NCBI GenBank assembly: GCA_030549495.1
Contig: JAUIRK010000896.1
Coordinates: 496,001 to 560,000, forward strand
DNA length: 64,000 nucleotides
DNA from: Nectonema munidae
Lineage: Eukaryota; Nematomorpha; Nectonematoida; Nectonematidae
Direction: 5' to 3'
Made by a program: the position numbers and the translations under genes. Every line of letters starts with the position of its first letter. The stretch's first letter is position 1. Below, piece by piece: positions 13,801 to 22,800 of the stretch. The notes under the pieces were generated by a model. That model saw nothing but the letters and a program-made list of their open reading frames with translations, searched no databases and had not been told where the DNA came from.

Positions 13801-16800
13801 AAAGTTTGTGTCAAGAATGCCAAAAAATGTACATGAAAGTGTTTCTATGTATGATTGCGCTAATACTAAACCTAACCTCACCTCTAACAGAACTCATAAC
13901 AAAGTTAATTTAATACTAAGCTAATTTATATACTAATCCTAACCCCACAATAGGTTTATTAGTTGAGCACTTTACAAATTTTATGTAAATTGAGGAAAAA
14001 TTTTGAATAGTCAATGAGAGTAATGGAATATAAAAAAGGTGGCATACCCATTTCAATGCTTCTCCTGGAAGCAAGTTCAATCTCTGACATGGCGATCAAA
14101 AGAGGAATTTGTTGTGGGTGGAGAGAGCGCGCTGGTAGGTCCTTCTGCAGAAGATGCTTCACTAGCTTCCTTCTCTTCAGCTTCAACGCATACGAAGCCA
14201 CTTCACAAAGGGAGGAAGGGCCAATGGAATAGCCATCGAGGCGGGACGCGATTTCGTCTGCCAAACAAACTTCATTCTTATCGCACGTTCTCACCTTAGG
14301 AAGCAAAGACGCTAACAAACGTTCAAGTGCTATTTAACCCCTTCAGGCCAATGGGACATCGGTGCCTCATAAAACAAAATAAAAAGGAAGTAGACGATTA
14401 ATTTTAGAAAACGTATGCCTGAAAGGGATAAATCGTATAAATTTTATATATTTGTCTTAAAGGCAAATACTACGAAAGTCCATAACAATGTTACTTCTAT
14501 CTTAATATGTGGTATTTAATCTTTAGCTATCCTTTCAAACTTATTAACCGCTTAACGAACCGAGTCGACAATTGCGGACTTTATAAAAATATGAATCATC
14601 TGCGTTTTTAAATGCTTTTTAATACAAATCTTCTGCTTTACATTAGATATTCGCTGATTGGTCTTAAAACCGCTTAAAATTAGAAAATGTTTTAGGAAGG
14701 GACACATCTAAAAAAAGATTCAATGTTATGTTCAATTTTGCAGAAATATTTTCTGAATAAATAGAATTATTATTAATTTTAAAATCATAGGGGGTCCACT
14801 GTCCCTTCACAGCTTAGTCAGGTTAGAGGCGTGCTGCATATATAAGACTTCACCACATATATACCGTTTTTACTTTAGTTTGTTTTTATAATAAATATTT
14901 TTTTCAAGTTTAAACAAATAATAAAAAGAATTTTTATTTTATTGAAAAAATTTATAATATCGTCACTTTTTTAAAAAAAAATAAGAGAGCAGTAATTTAA
15001 AAAAATTCTGCGCACTTTCAAATTTTTTTAGAGAGAACATTGATCCAAACTTCATTTCAAGTTCAAAGAGAGAATGAAATTTAAATCGCTTGATCTCACT
15101 GTCATTTTAAAGGACGCTAACAATTTCTTGATTTAAATTAAAATTATTTCTTGTTATATGTCAATTTGCTTAAAGCTATGCGTGATAAGAAAGCAAATTT
15201 ATAATTAAAAATTGTAGAGTGGGTTATGAGAAACGAAATGAGAAATATAAACCATGACAAAATCTTAAATGTTAACAAGGAAATAGAAAGGGACAAGAAG
15301 ATAAATGAACTCAATAGCACAAAGAATAGAGTTGTTATAAGCAGCATTCTTTATTTTAATTTCAGAAAAAAGTAATAGTTAAGCAATAAGCATATACAGT
15401 AGTGCCCGATTTGGCCCCTCAAAATAAAAATTTCTGGCTACGTTACAGCTTTTATGCTTTACCTTGTAGCGTGCCCAAGCGAGATTTATGAAGTCAATCT
15501 GAGAGTACTCTTTCATGAATTCCGCGAATTTGAGAGCAAGGGCAAAGTGCCTGCGTCTAATCAACTTGGCTATGATTCCGTGCAGACCAATGAATTTTGC
15601 TTGTTGAGTCGTGAGGTAAATTTGAAGAGATTGTACATTCTTGAGAGCATTGAGGATTCGCAAGAGACTGCAACTTTCAAAGAAAACATATTTAGATAGG
15701 GAGTTGCTCGAGAGCTTCTCCGCCAGAAAAGACTTTCCAAAAATGGCAGCCTTCAAAAGAAGACTCTGTTTGTTTGAGTCATGACTTTCAAACATGGCAG
15801 CCTTGATGCACTCCTCGACCGCCGTTTCCAAGCCACCAATTCTTTCTAAAGCATAAGACAGTAATCCTTTACTTTATAATCTCCCTCTCTCTTTTTGCCT
15901 TCATTATAGGGAGAGACATATTCTATTTTTGAAAAGAAAGAAGTTAAATATTTGATTGGTCGCAGTGCTTCTAACCTTTATTTTTGCACTCGCCAAAAAT
16001 TTGTTCAAATTAAAATGGCGACTCTTGTTATAATTTTTTATGTTGTTTCAGTTTTTACATTAACATACATTGCACGAATTTGATTAAAATAAAATCAGTA
16101 AAACAAAAATTTATATAATATGTATAGTAAACAATTCTAAAATCTGTTTTTATTAATTAAAAATTAAAACATATGGACAAAATTTAATAATATATTTCTT
16201 TTTAAAGGATTACAACTATAAAAAAATAAGTGATCTTGTATTTTTTTTCCGACCAATTTTAATGTTCTAGGACAATTGCCCGTCGGACATCAGCCCCAGA
16301 TATATTTATTTAAAAATCTGATTATTATTTAACAAAAAATGAAAAAATATTATATTGAAAAATTATTGAAAAAATGTTTCATTTATTATTAATAAAAAAT
16401 ATGAAAATATTTAAAAATAAGAAAAAAATATTAAACTATAATTTCACATTTTTAGCTACACAATTTAATCATAATTAATTACATCGGAAATACTAACTCT
16501 AAAATTAATCACATCACAAACACTAACTCTAAAATTAATCAAATTTTTTTTAATTATTAGATATATATATTGGAGGCAGATGTCCCGGGCAATTATGCTA
16601 GGGGCAATTGTCCGAGTCGCCGCTCATAGGTTAGGAAACATTTGGTGCTGTTCTATTGGCTGAAATTAGCAATTTATAGGAAAAATTGAATTGATTTAAA
16701 CTTTGCTACAAATCTTTAAAAGCGCAGTTATCAAAAATATGAACAAGATGACAAATTGAATACATCATATGAAAGATAGGGTATAGTTATTTCTATATTA

Positions 16801-19800
16801 AAAACTTGAATCTTGTAAAGATGAATCATCCATTAAAAAATGAACACTGATCTAGTTTGCCCTTTAAAAAAGTATCCATTAGTCAGTAAAAGTAACTAAT
16901 TTTACCTTTCATTCGGTGTATTTTTTTTAGCAGTTATGTATCTAAAAATATATTTGGTATTTAGTTCATATTTTTTTCTCAATATTAGTTATGGTTTGAC
17001 AAAAGAAAAAGATAATTTTTTTAAATCTCCTCTATCAAATCATATAATCAGCAAATATATAAAATGCTCCAAAATTATTTTTATGCGTCAAATGGCAATA
17101 AAATTTCGATGAGAATTTTTTCTACTTCTAATTAAAAGAATTTAATCTTGGATACTGTTATATTATTTGTATAGAGTACTCGTTTCAGGCACATAATAAT
17201 AATCAACCATAATAGCACTTAACTTCACCATCCGCTTATTTTACTTTATTGTTGATTGTTGCCGGTGTCCACAAAGTCTTTAGACAATTTAAAAAATATG
17301 TTTAAATAATATCAAGTAAATAGTCAACCAAAATTAAGTAATCAAATTAAATAAGTCAATATAAGTTTAAATAGTCAAGTTTTTATTCAAAAACATTAAT
17401 AAATTTCTATATGAGCCCCATTTGTAGCACGGATGACATCTAAACGATATTCTATTTCAGTCCACGTTCTTCTTAACATTTTTTTTATCAATTGTCTCCA
17501 CAGCGGCAGTTATTCTTTCTTTAAGATCACTTATGTCCTTTACTTTGGTGCGATACACAACATCTTTCACGTAGCCCCACAAGAAAAAATCCAAAGGTAT
17601 CCAGAGACCACCTCTTCCAATCCAGCGCGCGGGGAATTTTTTATCCAAAAATTCACGAACTTCTATTCCCCAATGAAGCGGCGCTCCATCTTGCTGAAGG
17701 AAGATATGTAGCTGGAATTCTTCTAATTGTGGTGTTACATATTCGGTTATTAGAGTATCAAGGTAAATATTTGCTGTTATTGTTTTTTCCTCAAAGAAAA
17801 ATGGTCCAATAACTTTGTTACACAAAAGTCCGCACCACACATTAACCTTTGGGCTTTCACGTTCATGTTCTCTAATAACGTGTGGGTTTTCACTTCCCCA
17901 AATTCCTGCATTATGTTTGTTAAGCTTTCCAGGCACATGAAAAGTTGCTTCATCGCTAAAGTAAATGAGGTTGAGAAAATCACCATTCTCTTCGTTTTTT
18001 TTCAAAATGTTAAGAGCACATTCTTTTCGCTTCGGTTTGTCATCTGGCTTTAGTGCTTGCAATAATTGAATTTTGTACGCATAAAGCCTCAAATTGTTAT
18101 GAAGAACTTTATCAATTGTTGATCTAGCTAATTGCAGCTGAACGGAAGCAGTGCGGATGGACATAGTCGGGCTTCGAATAAATGATTGACGAATACGATC
18201 GATGTCTTCTTCAGAAATTCTTGGCCTTCCACCTTTCGGTTTATGTAGCAACGTTCCAGTTTCCATAAACTGTTTATGCCACTTGCGAATCGACTGACGT
18301 GCTAGAGTTGTTTTGCATATTTAGTTGTGTTATTTCTTTGTTTGAATATCAGATTTTGTTTCGATAAGCCAAGAAACACATTGTGCTTTTTCTTGTGGAG
18401 TATCCATTTTTAAAAAGGTTTGGAAATCAATTATTTTATTTATCTAATTTATCTCTGAAATAAAAAAAAAGTAATATTATTAAGAACTTTAATAACAACT
18501 GATTAATATGTAAAAATAATTATTTTGATAGCACTTCTTAAATTTTTTTAATGAATTTATAAATTTGTCTAAAGACTTTGTGGACACCGTGTATTATCTC
18601 GCTAAACCCATTTGCACGAGTATATGTATAATAAGTTTAAATCTCTGCTACATTTATCCCTTTTTTGTTACCTTAGCAAAGTATAGTACATATAAAAATG
18701 AGTATTAATGAAATGAGACAAACCTTTAATCATTGAAATGAATTCGTATGCTCGAGTAGACTTCGCTAAAAAAGCCTTATACGCATCAACAAGGATAGCG
18801 GAATGAGAGAGTGAGCCGATTTTGAAGATAGATACTATCAAGTCTGGGACTCTTTGCAAGAATTCGTGGGTGGTGAGTGTGGTAATTCTACAACCATCCA
18901 TCTCTGGAGTCAATAGAAGTACTGGACTCTCCAAAATGTAGGAAGCTATGTGGCCTGCCGCTGTCACAACCAAGAGATTGATTTCGCGGTAGACAACTAA
19001 AACTGCTTCATCATTCGCCATCCACTCTGCAAAAGAAGGAAAAATATCTAAAGGTTAAGGTTGTTCATTAGGCATACTTGCATTGATTCTTTCGAACTAT
19101 GAGTAGAGAAGGTTTCATGCTCAATTCGAAACCACGATGTTGCAGCATCGAAACCAGGAAGTAAAAGAGAGCCACGCTTGAGGCTCTACAATATTGCTTC
19201 CTACTTATGGGTCGTTTTATGAGTACACTTCCTTTATAGTTTATATATTTATAGCTTTATTACATTTTAAAAAAATAAAAAAATCATAATTAGTTAGCAT
19301 AACTAATCATATAGATTTGACCGAAATTATAAACTTCCCTTTAAACATATTTGAAATTATTTCATATCGATATTGTATATAAATTTTAACATTACTTATT
19401 TTACTTTAATCAAAAGAGTGCAAATAGATGAATTTTAAAAGTGAAACAAGACAAAAAAAATAATAACGAGGGCAGGCATTTTAATCTGAACAATTTTTTG
19501 AGTTTGTGGAAAAAAGGTTAAGAGCCATTGCTCTACAGTTTACATCAAAGGTGGTCGAACTATGGCTAAGTTACAATCTAAAGTTATTTAGCTTCTTTCA
19601 CCCTTAGTTTACTATCATTTGATGGCAAAATTTGATTGATTAAAAAATTAGACATATTCATACTACACGATCATTCATTGGTTAAAAGTCTTTTGACTAA
19701 AGTAGCTTTCTTTTTTTTCTATTTTTGCTTTTTCGTAGTTGAGTTGGTGTACTTTAATTCTTGGAGAATAAAGTTAATTTTAAATTATATTTATTGCTTA

Positions 19801-22800
19801 AGAGGCATACAAATTTTTATCCGGTAATTATTTTTAAAGGAATAGAATTTAAATTAAGAATATTTTTCCAATATCACCTTTAGATATTAACAAAAAAATA
19901 AGTTTTGCATATCTCAAATCTTGCTTATTTTAATAAAATATGTTACCTTTTAACCCGTTAACGACCAAAATAACCAGATTTGTATTAAAAAGCATTAATA
20001 AACGCAGGCGATGAACGTTTTTGTAAAGTCGACATATGTCGAGTGTGGTCGATAACCGGTTGTGTAAATTGTTAAATGCAGCGCTGACATGAATTGCTCC
20101 CACTCAAAAATTTCACGCATTCAAAATTATATCCACGAAAATTTTCTTCATAGAAAATTTTATTAAGGAAATCTCACTAAGATTTGAAATTTATAACAAA
20201 TATAAAAATACATATACATAGAATACACCTCAATTCAAAAAAAACTTTTAAAATTTGCCATCAATTCTAATGGAAATGAATTTTTACTGTGTCATTAATA
20301 CCTTTTGTCATAGTACAAGACATCTGAAACCTTTGATTCATTTTGTAAGATTATTTTTTAAAAATAGAGTTCGAATTTATTTTATGGTAAATAATTTAAT
20401 ATTATTTAAGAGTGGAGCTTTTAAATAATTTTATTGAACGTTGTACGTTATGCCTTTTATAAATTCCCCAATACATGACGGTTGTTTCAACTAGATTTTG
20501 AATGAACTATAACGAATTAGTTTAGGATGGGTGTTTTTAAATAGGGAAAAATTAGGAAAATATTTTTGATCAAGGAATATGAGGATGAATGTTTTTAAAT
20601 ATGAAAAAAAAATAGAAAATTATTTTTGATAACCTCAAATTTTATGTTTAAATTGATAGTCCATTCTTATTTCATGGATTAGTTGATTATAATGCGTAGG
20701 TTGAATTTAAGAATTTCATACTAAATACAATTAAACTTCATTTAACAGTAGATTTTCCACTTATACCAGTGAAGCAAACAAGAGACTGCTTATCATATAA
20801 ATATCTCATGACTGCTCCTCCTAAATTGCCATATTACTGTTTTTCTACATTCTAAGCTACTTACTAGATTAGAGTTTCCTGGATCTTCATTAAAATCATC
20901 GTTTAAGACACGTACCCGTTTTATAAGGGATCTACTCTTTTGCATTTATACGGAATGGGAATGTTTTAGAGTGCTTCGTTTTAAACAGATGACCGTTCTG
21001 CCAAGGTGACCGTTAAGACAGGGTTTACTGTAAAAATAATAGTAATGATTATTATATTAAAAATAAAGATGAGTCGGTAATTACTATAGTGAAATTGTTA
21101 TGAGTCCGATTCTGGTACCTAAAAAAAGATTAATTGTGCAGATTATGATTAATCGGTCCATTTACAGAATTTGAGAGGAGCTTAAGGCCCAATACGCTCT
21201 TAATGAGGCATATAAGTATAGTAGATGAAAAGAATTAATAACTCACTGAAAAAGTTAGGAAAGCAATCTTGCGCCGCGATATTTCCTGCCTCTTCTTCTT
21301 CTTCCTGAAGGAATGTCAACCTGTCAAAAAACTTTTTTTTCTTGAAGGAGGTGGAGCCGATCCAGAGATACGCGCTTGAAAAGAGTAGAGCGATGGAGTC
21401 CGCGTTGGATGTCGCACACATCGCCTTGACGTGGCCAAGAGATAAAGTAGAAGGGGGTGGATGTTCGTGTTCATGTTTGTGTGGTTGTGTTCCTAATCGG
21501 AGTAAGTCATCATAACTGATCTTATCGAAATTTCCTGAAGCATCAAACAAATACAAGGCATCAGTGCCACAAGTCAAAATTTCAAAGTTTTCATCCTAGA
21601 AACAATGAATATCATGCTGATAATGAAGGGTTTTACAGCAGTGGCTCCCTTCGTCCGGTTAAGTACCCCCTAATGCAGGGCTTCTGAGCTAAATTAGCAA
21701 AATTTTGTTTACTACAAAACTATATTAAAGATATTTTTACATAATATCTTGGTCAATATAAAAGAAAATTTTTAGAAAAAAATTACATATCAAGACACTT
21801 ATTTGGATTTTTAGTTGATTAGGTTCACCTAGAAAAAAAATTGAAAAATATCGGCATCGTAAAGCAACCAAAAAGCACCCCTTCCAAAGTGCTTTAAAAG
21901 AATCTGTTTCAAAAAATCGAAGTTTGAATCCCTTCATGGAAACTTCAAACAAAAGCTTTTCAAAAATGATAGTCAAGTCATTTTTAGAAGCTAACATCCC
22001 ACTACACAAACTTTGTCACCAAAGCATCATTGATTTATTTTCTAATATGGGGTTTTCATTACCTTTTATTCTCAGAGTCCGAAAATGGTTGACGAAATGG
22101 CAGTTAAAAAAATCGAAGAAATTAAAAGTTTTATAAAAGATAGGAATGTTAGTGCTTAGATATTTCTTCCTACCTACCTACCTACCTACCAAAACTTAAA
22201 AACATCAGAAAAGATATGATAATTCAAAATGTCCTATAGCATAAATTTTTACCCCTCCCACAACCGTAAATTTTTTGTTTGTGACGCATTTTACAATTGA
22301 AATTATACGTAGTAGTTTCACAAAAATAAAGGGAAACTTAAGAAATATAAAATAGATATATATTTATTTTTGTAGTTATGAAAAAACATATACCGTAAAC
22401 ACTCGTATTGATTCGCAAAACGTGGTAAAAGTGATATAAATATAATTTTTAGTTGTCGGTATCGCATCCATAGGGATAATCTCCCATAGCTGGGCAGGAT
22501 AAGGATAGTCGCGATGAGGAATCGAACCCAGACCAACTGGATCAAGAGCCTAGGCTCCTTCAGTCCTTCCACTAGGCCATCTGCAGACATTATGATATTA
22601 GAAACGTATTTAGTATGATAAAATGATATATAAGATAAATAGAAGGAATAAATTGTTTTCAAGGAATAACTTGGCTGATATCTAATATTTTTATGCTGGT
22701 GGTATATATTATTATTATTTATGATTATTATTGTATTTATTAAAATATAATATATAAAATAATTATTTATTTATGTATATTTGTTATAAATGTGTTAGAT

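Noticed and set aside
13860-13950. CTAACC-rich stretch as interstitial telomere repeat
   Set aside because: The words are irregular and interrupted; no exact tandem telomere unit is present.
22445-22592. Genuine tRNA-Leu/Ser gene
   Set aside because: Box A and B are good but the acceptor stem does not pair and a SINE body follows.
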